DNA from: Elstera cyanobacteriorum
GTDB lineage: Bacteria > Pseudomonadota > Alphaproteobacteria > Elsterales > Elsteraceae
Assembly (NCBI RefSeq): GCF_002251735.1
Contig: NZ_NOXS01000035.1
Location: 66,814 to 130,813 of the forward strand
Direction of reading: 5' to 3'
Length of the DNA stretch: 64,000 nt
Position 1 is the first letter of the stretch. The number at the start of each line of letters is the position of its first letter. This document shows, one piece after another, positions 29,929 through 39,200 of this stretch. Both the position numbers and the translations under genes were made by a program. The notes below the pieces were generated by a model, which ran no database searches, was not told the DNA's origin, and saw nothing but the letters and a program-made list of their open reading frames with translations.

Positions 29929-30260
29929 CAATGCCCCTCACGCTTTTAACGGTTAGCGCTCTCGATTAGGCAGGCCTTCCAATTGTTAAGATTTATACGA
30001 GATATTTATCAGTATAAATCAAAAATAATCAGGATAACCCACAATTATCGATGCTATTGGCGATTTCATCACAAACAAATGACGGTTTTCCGACTCTAAC
30101 TCGGCACTTTAGGCCGTCATATTATTGTAAATTGTCTTAAAAACCCTCTCTTGCTAGAAGGGGGCGCGACGATACGGGTCAACCGATCCGGTTTTGACCA
30201 CCCTGCCACTGCACGCCTTTGTTCCCAGGGGCAGAAGCGCCCCTGATTGACAGGAAGAAG
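29929..30260. other. AT-rich intergenic region, no gene seen
   Basis: This gap of about 330 bases separates divergent genes and should contain two promoters. It carries ATTGTAAATTGT at 30124-30135, also found at 28107-28118 upstream of the orphan binding-protein gene. A small hairpin, CAGGGGC/GCCCCTG (30226-30245), lies just before the ribosome site of the response-regulator gene. No open frame with coding character is seen. Confidence 0.5.
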
Positions 30261-31478
30261 ATGATGTCGGCCCTCGCCTCCCCCCTCGCGCCCGTCGCCG
30301 AAGCGCCGCCGGTTCCCCGGCTGGAACGGTTGCTGATCGTCGAGGACGATGGGTTTAGCCAGCAGTTGATCGACCTCTACCTGCGCCGGGCGGGGTTCAG
30401 CGAGCTGACCGCCGCTCACGATGGGCGCGCCGCGCTCGATCTGGCGAAGACCGAGCGTTTTGATCTCGTGCTGCTCGATCTCAACCTGCCGCGCGTCAGC
30501 GGGGTCGATGTGCTGCGGCGCTTAAAGCGCGACGGGCTGCTGACCGATACGCCGGTGATCGTTATTTCGTCCATGACCAATATGGACGAAATCGTGCAAT
30601 GCCTCGACCTTGGGGCCGATGGCTACCTGCCAAAGCCTTTCAACGTCCGCTTGCTGGACGAAAGGGTTAGTGCCTGCCTAGAACTGCGCCGTTTAAAGCG
30701 CGAGGCGCTGGCCCAGATCGACCGGCGCCAGCAGGACCAGCAGGCGATCAAGGCTCTGCACACTCTGCTGCAAGCCGCACCGGAGGGGGGCGACCCCGCC
30801 CGCCTTGGCGTTGACAGCGCCTGCCTATCGCTGCCAGCCCCCCAGGGCGGCGGCGATCTTTCGTTGATCACGCGCACAAGCTCGGGCCTGCTATGGGCCG
30901 CCCTCGGCTCCGTCGCCGCAACGGGGGCGACGGCCCCCCTCGCCGCCGCGTATGGGCTGCTGCACTTGCGCAGCCTGCTGGATCAAGAAACCGCCCCCGA
31001 AGCGGTCTTGACGCGGCTAAACCGCCAGTTGAGCCAATCCGCCAATGGCTGGACCTGCCCCCCCATCGCGTTAACGCTGCTGGCGCTCACGCCGGAAACC
31101 GGGGCCTTCACCCTCGCCAGCGCGGGCGGGCTTGATCCGCTGCTGATCGATCTGCACCGGGGTCTGATGCCGTTGCCCGTCGATCGGGGGCGCCCGCTCG
31201 CCCGCCGAGCCGATGCGATCTATAGCGCTTTCCCTGGGGTCTTATCGCCCGACACCGCGCTGGTCCTCACCTCGGCTGGGGTGGCCGACGCGCAAGACGC
31301 GGGCGGCATGAGCTTTGGTGACCAGCGGCTGAAACGCTGCCTAAGCGATGCCGAAACCAGTGACCCCCGGGCTTTGGCCGCAGCGGCCCGCACCGCCCTA
31401 ACCCATTTCACCGGCCCGACCCCGCTTCCCGACGATGCCTCGCTGCTTGTGCTGCGGCGGCTATCGCCCTCGGTCTGA
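30261..31478 (+). CDS. Response regulator with degenerate SpoIIE/PP2C-type output domain
   Basis: A 405-residue protein. The receiver domain (about 22-138) is intact: Asp29/Asp30, phospho-acceptor Asp73 (LLDLNLPR) and Lys125 (LPKPFN). A short helical linker is followed by a SpoIIE/RsbU-like domain (about 185-400). In that domain the first Asp (GGGD) and the late DDASLLVL are kept, but the GDxSGHG-type motif reads GSVAATG and the TDG-type motif reads TSAGV, so metal-binding residues are missing. It may therefore bind a partner rather than dephosphorylate. Start ATG at 30261 (or 30264) follows an AGGAAG site. The chemoreceptor gene follows 23 bases downstream. Confidence 0.75.
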   Translation: MMSALASPLAPVAEAPPVPRLERLLIVEDDGFSQQLIDLYLRRAGFSELTAAHDGRAALDLAKTERFDLVLLDLNLPRVSGVDVLRRLKRDGLLTDTPVIVISSMTNMDEIVQCLDLGADGYLPKPFNVRLLDERVSACLELRRLKREALAQIDRRQQDQQAIKALHTLLQAAPEGGDPARLGVDSACLSLPAPQGGGDLSLITRTSSGLLWAALGSVAATGATAPLAAAYGLLHLRSLLDQETAPEAVLTRLNRQLSQSANGWTCPPIALTLLALTPETGAFTLASAGGLDPLLIDLHRGLMPLPVDRGRPLARRADAIYSAFPGVLSPDTALVLTSAGVADAQDAGGMSFGDQRLKRCLSDAETSDPRALAAAARTALTHFTGPTPLPDDASLLVLRRLSPSV

Positions 31479-31501
31479 TTCTGCGCCCTGGAGGTTTTCC
31501 C

Positions 31502-33067
31502 ATGCTGACCCTTTTCCGCAGCAGCCTGACGATCCGGGTTCTGGCCCCCATTGCGCTGCTCTTGACCGTCATCGCCGTTCTGGCCAGCGCCGCCCTATCG
31601 TTCGTCACCCTGCGCTCGGCGCGGTCGGCTTTGCAGGAACGCGCGCAGATGGTCAGCGTTGTACTGTCCGGCGGCGCCGGGGAAGCGCTGTGGAATATCG
31701 ATGCCGATGCGGCGGGTAAGGTGCTGGCGTCGCTGACCCAAGACCCGGATTATGTCGGCAGCGTGATTTTCGACGCTAACGGCAAGCGCTTTGCCGAACA
31801 TGGCGCGCTTGGCCCGGTCGATCCGAAGCTGGTCGTTGAGTCCAGCCCGGTAACGCGGACGGAGGGGAAGAAAACTAGCATCATCGGTCAGGTCGAAGTC
31901 CGCCTCAGCACCGCCCGGATGGAGGCAGAGGCCCAGAAAACCGTCTGGACCACCGCCTTGATCGGGCTGGCAACACTGCTGCTGGTCTCCGCCGTATTGT
32001 GGATGATCGTGCGCGGCGTCACCAAGCCGATCACGCGTATGACGCGGGTGATGGGCGAGCTTGCTGCTGGGAAGTTAGAGGTTTCGGTGCCCGCCCGCGA
32101 CCGCCAGGACGAGGTCGGCGATATGGCTGCCGCTGTTCAAACCTTCAAGGAAAACGCCCTCGATAAGCTGCGGCTAGAGCAAGAACAGGTCCACCTGCGC
32201 GACGAAGCCGAACGCCTGCGCCTCGCGGCCCTAAAGTCGGTCGCCGCCGATTTTGATGCCGACGTCGGTCAGGTCTTGAACGCCGTCAGCGGAACGGCAG
32301 ACGTGATGACCGAATCGGTCGGCGCAGTCGCCGTTAGCGCCAATGACAATGTCACGATCAGCCACGAAGCCTCCCGCGCGGCCGATCAGGTCACGGCGAA
32401 TGTGCAGACCGTTGCCGCCGCTGTCGAAGAGCTTGCTGCCTCGATCCGCGAGATCGCCGGGCAAGCCGCCAGTTCCAACCGCGTTTCGGGCGACGCCAAT
32501 CGCCGCATCGAAGAGACGGTGGCGATGATGACCAAGCTGGTGCAGGACGCAACGCGCATCGGCGATGTGCTGACCCTGATTTCCAACATCGCCGGACAGA
32601 CCAATCTATTGGCGCTGAATGCCACGATTGAAGCCGCGCGCGCCGGGGAAGCCGGGCGCGGTTTTGCCGTCGTCGCCAACGAGGTCAAAAACCTTGCCGG
32701 GCAAACGGCCAAAGCGACCGAAGAAATCTCTGCCCTCATCAACACGATCCAGAATTCAACCGGCACCGCCGCCGCCGAGATCGACGATATCGCCAAGACT
32801 ATTCTAAGCCTCAACGAGATTAGCACCTCCATCGCCGCCGCCGTCGAAGAGCAAAGCTCCGCCACCAACGACATCAGCCGGGCGGTTCAGGAAGCGGCGC
32901 GCGGCACCGAACGGCTGCGCGAGAATGTCCAGGGGGTCGCCCAATCGGCCCAGCGCAACGGCGATGCCGCGACCAATCTCAATAGCGGTATCCGCAGTCT
33001 TGAAGAAAATTTCGCCGGGCTGCACCAGCAGGTAAACCGCTTCGTGGCGCGGTTGGTGGGCGCTTAA
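31502..33067 (+). CDS. Methyl-accepting chemotaxis protein
   Basis: A 521-residue chemoreceptor. TM1 lies at about residues 10-30, a small periplasmic domain of about 125 residues follows, then TM2 at about 160-182, HAMP (about 183-235) and the cytoplasmic signalling helix hairpin with the conserved tip ([21 protein letters not shown], then [15 protein letters not shown]). It is cotranscribed with the receiver/SpoIIE-like protein. Its stop codon (33065-33067) overlaps the left copy of the cobO-derived direct repeat. Confidence 0.92.
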   Translation: MLTLFRSSLTIRVLAPIALLLTVIAVLASAALSFVTLRSARSALQERAQMVSVVLSGGAGEALWNIDADAAGKVLASLTQDPDYVGSVIFDANGKRFAEHGALGPVDPKLVVESSPVTRTEGKKTSIIGQVEVRLSTARMEAEAQKTVWTTALIGLATLLLVSAVLWMIVRGVTKPITRMTRVMGELAAGKLEVSVPARDRQDEVGDMAAAVQTFKENALDKLRLEQEQVHLRDEAERLRLAALKSVAADFDADVGQVLNAVSGTADVMTESVGAVAVSANDNVTISHEASRAADQVTANVQTVAAAVEELAASIREIAGQAASSNRVSGDANRRIEETVAMMTKLVQDATRIGDVLTLISNIAGQTNLLALNATIEAARAGEAGRGFAVVANEVKNLAGQTAKATEEISALINTIQNSTGTAAAEIDDIAKTILSLNEISTSIAAAVEEQSSATNDISRAVQEAARGTERLRENVQGVAQSAQRNGDAATNLNSGIRSLEENFAGLHQQVNRFVARLVGA

Positions 33068-33086
33068 AACTCAATCCGCGCCTGGG
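33065..33086. repeat. Left 22-bp direct repeat (attL-like, displaced cobO 3' end)
   Basis: TAAAACTCAATCC, then G, then CGCCTGGG. This matches 34252-34273 at 21 of 22 positions. Read on the minus strand the region encodes [11 protein letters not shown] followed by a stop, resembling the CobO C-terminus AGVKAQAGIEF. The frame is closed about 16 codons upstream, so it is a fragment. It abuts the chemoreceptor stop. Confidence 0.8.
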
Positions 33087-33323
33087 TTTCGACACCAGCG
33101 GCACATGGGATACATTTTTACTACCCTGTTGATAACATTGCCAGAACGCGTATTGCATGCGGCGCCATCTATCCGACACATCTTAAGAAGGAAGATGCGT
33201 CTAAATTGCAAAAATATTAGATTAATATTTATAGTTGAAACACACAAAAATTGATGTTAGTGAATATTATCTCCACAATTAATGGTAGACATCTTAAACA
33301 TACACTAAAGAGAGGGGGCGAAG

Positions 33324-34226
33324 ATGAGTTTTTACATGGAACCAGTTTATCTTAATGAGAAAATGGTTTTAAACTGTGCTGCATACGTCTTTAAGGGTGT
33401 CTCTCTAGAGAAAACTACTGAAGAGACTACTTCATCAAAAGGAAAGGGAAGCATTTCATTGGGATTTAAATTCCTCCAAGATTTTATTTCCCCAGTATCA
33501 TCTTCATTAGAAGCAGAACGAAATAAGTCTGTTCTGGAGAAAACAGCCAGACGATATACACTCGGTGGATTACACATGGCACTAATAGATGCTTTAGAGG
33601 AAGAAAAGCACATACACAAATCCACTGTTTTAAGCAGTGATTTCCCGAGAGATCATTTTGTTCAGCTTGACGCCATCTTAAAGCCAATAGATTTTTTTAA
33701 TATAATAGAAATAACAAAAGTTTCCGCACCAATAATAGCTCAGATAATTAAAAATTTTGGAACAAAATTGAATAAGAATTTTTTTGACCCGAATATGATG
33801 AAAGAACTACCCAAATACGAAGAAATTATTCTAAAAATACTATCTGAGATTGAAGAAGATTACTTAAGGTCCGGCCTCTTAGAAATGATAATGGTATCCC
33901 CTATAGATGGAAGACAAATAGGCGTTGTAGATATTGATGTAAGTGATGCCGATGCACGCTCTATAAAAGCAAAATTAACAGACGGACACTTTAAGATAAT
34001 AGGTCGCGTCTACAGACATATCCCAGAGGGGGATAAATTAAGTATAGTTCAAAGAACAATAATATCAACAATTCAAATTACACTGGAAAAATTACTCGGA
34101 GAAAGTTCAAGCGGCATAAAATATCGTGAAAGTATGGCGAAAATGAAAGAAGTAGCAGAAAAAGGATGCCAGTTTTACATCGATGGCCCAGCCTTCAGAG
34201 TTATCGCCATGTCAGTTTGCATATAA
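33324..34226 (+). CDS. AT-rich protein of unknown function (possibly DUF6414-like)
   Basis: A 300-residue protein with codon use and base composition unlike its neighbours: it is AT-rich and Lys/Ile-rich. There is no signal peptide or clear membrane segment. The N-terminus (EPVYLNEKMVLNCAAYVFKG) and a later beta-rich part (FKIIGRVYRHIPEGDKL) remind me of the DUF6414 family of uncharacterised bacterial proteins of similar length; this is a tentative recollection, not a match I can verify. A strong ribosome site (GAGAGGGGG) precedes the ATG at 33324. It is the only gene between the direct repeats and is convergent with cobO. Function unknown; a defence or cargo role is conceivable but unsupported. 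Confidence 0.7.
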   Translation: MSFYMEPVYLNEKMVLNCAAYVFKGVSLEKTTEETTSSKGKGSISLGFKFLQDFISPVSSSLEAERNKSVLEKTARRYTLGGLHMALIDALEEEKHIHKSTVLSSDFPRDHFVQLDAILKPIDFFNIIEITKVSAPIIAQIIKNFGTKLNKNFFDPNMMKELPKYEEIILKILSEIEEDYLRSGLLEMIMVSPIDGRQIGVVDIDVSDADARSIKAKLTDGHFKIIGRVYRHIPEGDKLSIVQRTIISTIQITLEKLLGESSSGIKYRESMAKMKEVAEKGCQFYIDGPAFRVIAMSVCI

Positions 34227-34250
34227 AATAACAAAAAACTTGACTTTTCC

Positions 34251-34865
34251 CTAAAACTCAATCCCCGCCTGGGCCTTCACCCCGGCTTTGAAAGGATGCT
34301 TCACCAGCGTCATTTCCGTCACAAGATCAGCCACGTCGATCAACTCCGGTTTGGCATTGCGCCCGGTCAGCACCACGGTGAGGTCCGGGCGTTTTGCGGC
34401 CAGCGCGGCCAGCACGGCGGCGAGATCAAGGTAATCGTAGCGCAGGGCGATATTGATTTCGTCCAGCACGATCAACCGATAGGCGGGATCAGCCATCAGC
34501 GCTTGCGCTTCCGCCCAGGCCGCCGCCGCCGCCGCCATATCGCGCGCCTTATCCTGGGTTTCCCAAGTAAACCCCTCCCCCATCGCGCGCCACGTCACGT
34601 GATCGGGGAAGGCCACCGCCAGCGCCCGCTGTTCGCCCGTATCCCAGGCGCCCTTGATGAACTGAACGACGCCGATCTTCCAACCGTGGCCAAGGGCACG
34701 CAGGATCAACCCGAACGCCGCCGTGGATTTGCCTTTCCCGGCGCCGGTATGGACCATAATAAGGCCCTTTTCGATGGTCTTCGACGCCACCTCGGCGTCT
34801 TGCACCGCTTTGCGCTTTTGCATTTTCAGCGTGTGACGCTCGGCGTCCGCCGTATCGAGGCTCAT
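34251..34865 (-). CDS. cobO: Corrinoid adenosyltransferase CobO
   Basis: A 204-residue ATP:co(I)rrinoid adenosyltransferase of the CobA/BtuR family. It transfers the adenosyl group from ATP to cobalt of cobyrinic acid a,c-diamide. The P-loop is GAGKGKST (residues 41-48), followed by GHGWKIGVVQFIKG, the LIVLDEINIAL strand and the C-terminus HPFKAGVKAQAGIEF. The ATG at 34865 has GGGGGGAG seven bases upstream and is preferred to an upstream TTG. It diverges from the riboswitch-controlled cobW operon; only about 60 bases separate its start from the riboswitch. Its 3' end carries the right copy of the direct repeat, so its last codons may have been supplied by the inserted element. Confidence 0.95.
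   Translation of the reverse strand: MSLDTADAERHTLKMQKRKAVQDAEVASKTIEKGLIMVHTGAGKGKSTAAFGLILRALGHGWKIGVVQFIKGAWDTGEQRALAVAFPDHVTWRAMGEGFTWETQDKARDMAAAAAAWAEAQALMADPAYRLIVLDEINIALRYDYLDLAAVLAALAAKRPDLTVVLTGRNAKPELIDVADLVTEMTLVKHPFKAGVKAQAGIEF
34252..34273. repeat. Right 22-bp direct repeat (attR-like, within the cobO 3' end)
   Basis: TAAAACTCAATCC, then C, then CGCCTGGG. It forms the last seven codons of cobO plus part of the stop (minus strand, encoding AQAGIEF). Similarity to the left copy fades immediately beyond these 22 bases on both sides. Confidence 0.8.
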
Positions 34866-34888
34866 GGCAAGGCTCCCCCCGCAAAGAT

Positions 34889-34917
34889 TTGACAAGCTCC
34901 GGGGCCGGTGTCACTCC
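34889..34917 (+). promoter_or_regulatory. Candidate promoter for the riboswitch/cobW transcript
   Basis: A perfect -35 box TTGACA lies at 34889-34894. After 17 bases comes a weak -10 (CACTCC, 34912-34917). A start near 34924 would place the first transcribed bases just before riboswitch stem P1 at 34927. It sits only about 25 bases upstream of cobO on the opposite strand. Confidence 0.5.
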
Positions 34918-34926
34918 TAGGCCCAA

Positions 34927-35098
34927 GACGGTGCGGCGCGAGCCGCACAATAGGGAATCCGGGTGCGGGCCGAAAGGCCCAAGGCCCGAGCTGCCCCCGC
35001 AACTGTAAGCGGCGAGCGGTCTTCCACACAGCCACTGGGGTCGCCCCCCGGGAAGGCGGAAGCACCGCAGCGACCCGCAAGCCAGGAGACCTGCCGTC
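34927..35098 (+). promoter_or_regulatory. Cobalamin (B12) riboswitch
   Basis: Conserved aptamer blocks appear in the expected order: closing stem P1 GACGG (34927-34931) with CCGTC (35094-35098); AATAGGGAATCCGGGTG; CTGCCCCCGCAACTGTAAGCG; GCCACTGGGG; GGGAAGGC; CCCGCAAGCCAGGAGACC; and the B12 box AGCCAGGAGACCTGCC (35080-35095). It precedes cobW and should turn down the cob operon when adenosylcobalamin is abundant. Confidence 0.95.
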
Positions 35099-35118
35099 GA
35101 AGCAACCGTTTGCCGCGG

Positions 35119-35210
35119 GCGGGGTGTCCCGATGGCAAGCCCGGAGGATCTGTCCACCGGGAGCGTCCGGGCATCGTCCGGCGTGCGGTTTTGTCGGGCA
35201 CCCGCTTTTT
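35119..35210 (+). terminator. Candidate riboswitch-controlled terminator
   Basis: GCGGGGTGTCCCGA (35119-35132) pairs with TCGGGCACCCGC (35194-35205) with two single-base bulges, enclosing a further nested hairpin (GCCCGGA with TCCGGGC). It runs directly into TTTTT (35206-35210), 18 bases before the cobW ATG. The position fits the expression platform of the riboswitch; control by sequestering the ribosome site is an alternative. Confidence 0.55.
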
Positions 35211-35228
35211 GGTTTGCGACCCGATCCT

Positions 35229-36260
35229 ATGACCTCTCTTCGTAAAACGCCTGTTACCATCGTCACCGGCTTCCTGGGCGCCGGCAAAACCACGCTGATC
35301 CGGCACTTGCTGGAGAACGCGGGCAATCGCCGCCTTGCGCTGATCATCAACGAGTTCGGCGATCTTGGCATCGATGCCGAAATTCTGAAGGGCTGCGGCA
35401 TTGAAAGCTGCCCCGAGGACAATATCGTCGAACTTGCCAACGGCTGCCTATGCTGCACGGTCGCCGATGATTTCGCCCCGGCCATCGAAGCGCTGCTGGC
35501 CCGCCCGGACGCGCCGGAGCATATCGTCATCGAAACCTCCGGCCTCGCTTTGCCGAAACCGCTGGTAAAAGCCTTCGATTGGCCAGAGCTGCGTGCCCGC
35601 CTGACCGTTGACGGCGTGGTCGCGGTCATCGACGGCGCCGCTGTGGCGGAGGGGCGCTTTGCCGACGATCCCGACAAACTAGCCGCCCAGCGCGCCGCCG
35701 ACCCGTCCCTAGATCACGATAACCCGCTGGAAGAGGTCTACGAAGACCAGCTTCTCTGCGCCGATCTGATTCTGCTGAACAAGACTGACCTGATGGACCC
35801 GGCAGCGCAGGAAACCGTTGCCGCCGACATCGCCGCCACGGTGCCGCGTGCCGTAAAAATCCTGCTCACCAGTGGCGGTAAGATCGATCCGGCGGTTCTG
35901 CTGGGGCTGCACGCAGCGGCAGAAGACGATCTCGCCGCCCGCCCGTCGCACCATGACGCCGAAGACGGCCATGATCACGACGATTGGGACAGTTTTGTCC
36001 TTGATCTTCCGGCCATCGACGCCCCCGGCCCCTTCGTCGCCAAACTCGCGGCCTTGGCGGACCAGTTCGACATTATCCGCCTCAAGGGCTTTGCCGAGGT
36101 AACGGGTAAACCGATGCGCCTGCTGGTCCAAGGCGTCGGCACCCGGCTTCAGCAGGGGTTCGACCGGCCCTGGAAAGCCGGGGAGGCGCGCGGCACCCGG
36201 CTTGTCGTCATCGGTCAGAAGGGGCTGGATCGGGCCGCGATCGAAGCCGCCCTGCGCTAA
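35229..36260 (+). CDS. cobW: CobW-type GTP-dependent metallochaperone
   Basis: A 343-residue member of the COG0523 G3E GTPase family. The P-loop is GFLGAGKTT (residues 14-22), the metal-binding NGCLCC motif follows, then the NKTD guanine specificity motif and a His/Asp-rich loop (HHDAEDGHDHDDWD), with the CobW C-terminal domain after that. The family delivers metal ions; placement at the head of a cobN operon under a B12 riboswitch argues for cobalt supply to the cobaltochelatase. The ATG at 35229 is the first start downstream of the riboswitch; longer upstream frames run through the aptamer and are rejected. cobN starts 3 bases after its stop. Confidence 0.93.
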   Translation: MTSLRKTPVTIVTGFLGAGKTTLIRHLLENAGNRRLALIINEFGDLGIDAEILKGCGIESCPEDNIVELANGCLCCTVADDFAPAIEALLARPDAPEHIVIETSGLALPKPLVKAFDWPELRARLTVDGVVAVIDGAAVAEGRFADDPDKLAAQRAADPSLDHDNPLEEVYEDQLLCADLILLNKTDLMDPAAQETVAADIAATVPRAVKILLTSGGKIDPAVLLGLHAAAEDDLAARPSHHDAEDGHDHDDWDSFVLDLPAIDAPGPFVAKLAALADQFDIIRLKGFAEVTGKPMRLLVQGVGTRLQQGFDRPWKAGEARGTRLVVIGQKGLDRAAIEAALR

Positions 36261-36263
36261 ACC

Positions 36264-39200
36264 ATGCACCTGCTCGCCACTGTCTCCCGCAGCCTCGACG
36301 ATCTATCGGCGGCGGTGGACCTTGACCAGACCCCGGCGGATTGGCTGTTTCTGTCCTTCTCCGACAGCGACCTAACGGCCCTCGCCGCCGCCTATGCGGA
36401 CGGTCCGGCGCGGGTGGCGGGCAGGCTGGCGCCGCTGGCCCAGCTTCGGCATCCCTATTCGGTCGATCTCTATCTCGAAAAAACCGCCCGCCACGCCAAG
36501 GTGATCCTCGTCCGCCTGCTCGGGGGCCTCGACTATTGGCGGTATGGGGCGGAAGAACTGGCCCAAATGGCGCGACGGCAGGGGATTGCACTGGCGATCC
36601 TACCCGGCGATGCCATCGCCGACCCGCGCTTGACCGCGCTCTCGACCGTCCCGCCCACAGTGACGGCGCGCCTGTGGGACTATTTCCAGACCGGCGGGCC
36701 TGTGAACATGGAACAGGTACTGGACTGGATCGACGCCGGGTGCCGGGGCGAAACCCTGCCCCTGCTACCGCCCGCCCCCCTGCCCGATTTCGGGCGCTTC
36801 GATCCGGCCTGCCACCCCGCCCCGCCGGGCGCGGCGCGGGCCGCCTTAGTCTTCTACCGCTCGCACGCGACGGCGGGCGATACTCAGCCGATCCTGGCCT
36901 TGGCGGCAGCGCTGGCCCACCGGGGCTTTGGCGTCGAAACCCTTTTCGTCAGCAGTTTGAAGGCGCCGGAGGCTGCGGCCGCCCTACGCCACCACCTCAC
37001 CGAGAGCGCCCCCGCAATCATCCTCAACGCCACCAATTTTTCGGCCCGGCAGGGGGCGGACGGCAGCCCGCTGGATGCGGCAGGGGTGCCGGTGCTGCAA
37101 GTCATCCTAGCGAACGGCAGCCGCGACGCTTGGGCGGCGGGCGGCCAGGGCGTTAGCGCGACCGATCTTGCCATGAGTATCGTGCTGCCCGAACTGGATG
37201 GGCGCATCGGCACCACCGCCCTCGCGTTCAAAAACCTGACCGAACGGGTGGCGGGGCTGGAATTCGCCCCGGCGCGCTTGATCGCCGAGCCCGAGCAAAC
37301 CGCCCATATCGCCGATCTTGCCGCCGCCTGGGTTCGCCTCGCCCGCGCGCCGCGCGCCGACCGGCGGATCGGTATTATCCTGTCCGATTATCCCGGCAAA
37401 CTGGGGCGGGAAGCCTATGCCGTCGGCCTCGATACGCCGGAAAGCCTGCGCCAGATCGTTCGTTTGTTGGGCGACAGCAGCTATACAATCGGCCCGTTGC
37501 CGGGGGCGCTAATGGCCGCGCTCACCGCCCCGGCGCCCGACGAAAACCTCTCCGCTGCCGCCTATCGCGCCGCCTTCGCTTCCCTGCCCGCCGGGTTCCG
37601 GGCGCAGGTAGAAGCTGCTTGGGGATCGCCGCCGCCAGACGGTTTCCGCTTCCGCCACCTGACTGCCGGGCACCTCACTATCGCGCTGCAACCCGACCGG
37701 GGTCGCGCCGAAACGCGGCAGCAGTGCTATCACGACGGCACGGAACCCCCAAGCCATGCCTATATCGCCTTCTACCTGTGGCTGCGCGGACGGGTAGACG
37801 CGCTGGTTCACCTCGGCACCCACGGCACCTTGGAATGGCTACCGGGCAAAGCGGCGGCCTTGGCGCCGGACTGCGCGCCGCGCGCCGTACTGGGCGCCGT
37901 GCCGGTGATCTACCCCTTCATCGTCAATAACCCCGGCGAGGCGGCGCAAGCAAAACGCCGGACCAGCGCCGTCACCCTCGGTCATCTCACCCCGCCCTTA
38001 GTCGCAGCGGGAAGCCCTGGCGGCATCGAAGCCTTAATGGATGAATATGCCGCCGCCGTCAGCCTTGATCCCAAGCGGGCGGGCCTGCTCGCTCAAGCGA
38101 TCCTAGACGATGCACGCGCAACCGGCCTTGCCGCCGACTGCGGCGTGACGGACGATCTATCGGCTGAAGAGGCATTAACCCGGCTCGATAACTTCCTCTG
38201 TGACGTCAAAGAGATGCGCATCGCGGACGGGCTGCATATCTTCGGCGCAGCCCCCGATCCCGCCCTATGGCCGGAGGTGCCGGAAGCGGCCCGCCCCGCC
38301 CTGCTGGCCTCCGGCGCGGCGGAGAAAGCCGCGCTGCTCGCCGCCCTCGATGGGCGCTTCGTCCCGCCCGGCCCCGCAGGCGCCCCGGCGCGCGGGCGGG
38401 TGGATGTCTTCCCGACCGGGCGCAATCTAACAGCGCTCGACCCGCGCCAAGTGCCGACCCGCACGGCCTGGACCCTGGGGCAGCGGGCGGCGGACGCGCT
38501 GATCGCCCGCTATTTGCAAGACCATGGCGATTGGCCGAAAAGTATCCTGCTCGACCTGTGGGGATCGGCCACCCTGCGCACGGGCGGCGAAGATTTCGCC
38601 CAAGCCATCGCCTTGCTCGGCGCCCAACCGGAGTGGGAGGAAGCGTCGGGCCGCCTGATCGGCGTTACCATCCTGCCGCCTGCCGTGCTGGACCGCCCGC
38701 GCATCGACGTAACCTTGCGCATCTCCGGCCTGTTCCGCGACGTTTTTCCCCAACAGATCGCCATCTTCGCCGATCTCGTGGCGCAAATCGCTGCCCGCGA
38801 CGAAGCGCCAGCGCTCAACCCACTCGCCGCCGCCGAAGGACCGCAAGACCGTATCTTCGGCGCCGCCCCTGGGGCTTACGGCACCGGCGTGTTGCGGCAC
38901 TGGCAGGCGGAAGATGCGGAAGCCGACGCGCTGGGGGAAACCTATCTGGCGGCAACCAGCCACGCCTATGGCATCACAGCACCGCGCCCAAGCGCGGCTT
39001 TCGCCGACCGGGTGCGCGCCGCCGATGCCTATATCCATACCCAAGACCTACCGGGACAAGATTTGCTCGACTCGGACGCTTTTGCCGATCACGAGGGCGG
39101 GTTTGCGGCGGCCAATGCCGCCCTCGGTGGACGGGCGGTGCTCTATCACCTCGATACCACTACCCCGGACCGGCCCGTCCCCCGGTCCTTGCGGGAGGAG

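Larger units (their letters stand above)
33065..34273. mobile_element. Candidate 1.2-kb single-gene integrated element at the cobO 3' end
   Basis: An AT-rich segment with one gene lies between two near-identical 22-bp direct repeats, one of which is the functional cobO 3' end. Outside the repeats the flanks differ, as expected for attL and attR: chromosome on the left of the left copy, cobO on the right of the right copy. No integrase, transposase, terminal inverted repeats or tRNA is visible, so it would be a decayed remnant or an element mobilised in trans. The inference rests on repeat architecture and base composition. Confidence 0.55.

Noticed and set aside
34908-35228. In-frame extension of cobW by 107 codons through its leader
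   Set aside because: The extension would translate the cobalamin riboswitch and terminator; the GTPase N-terminus begins at the ATG at 35229.
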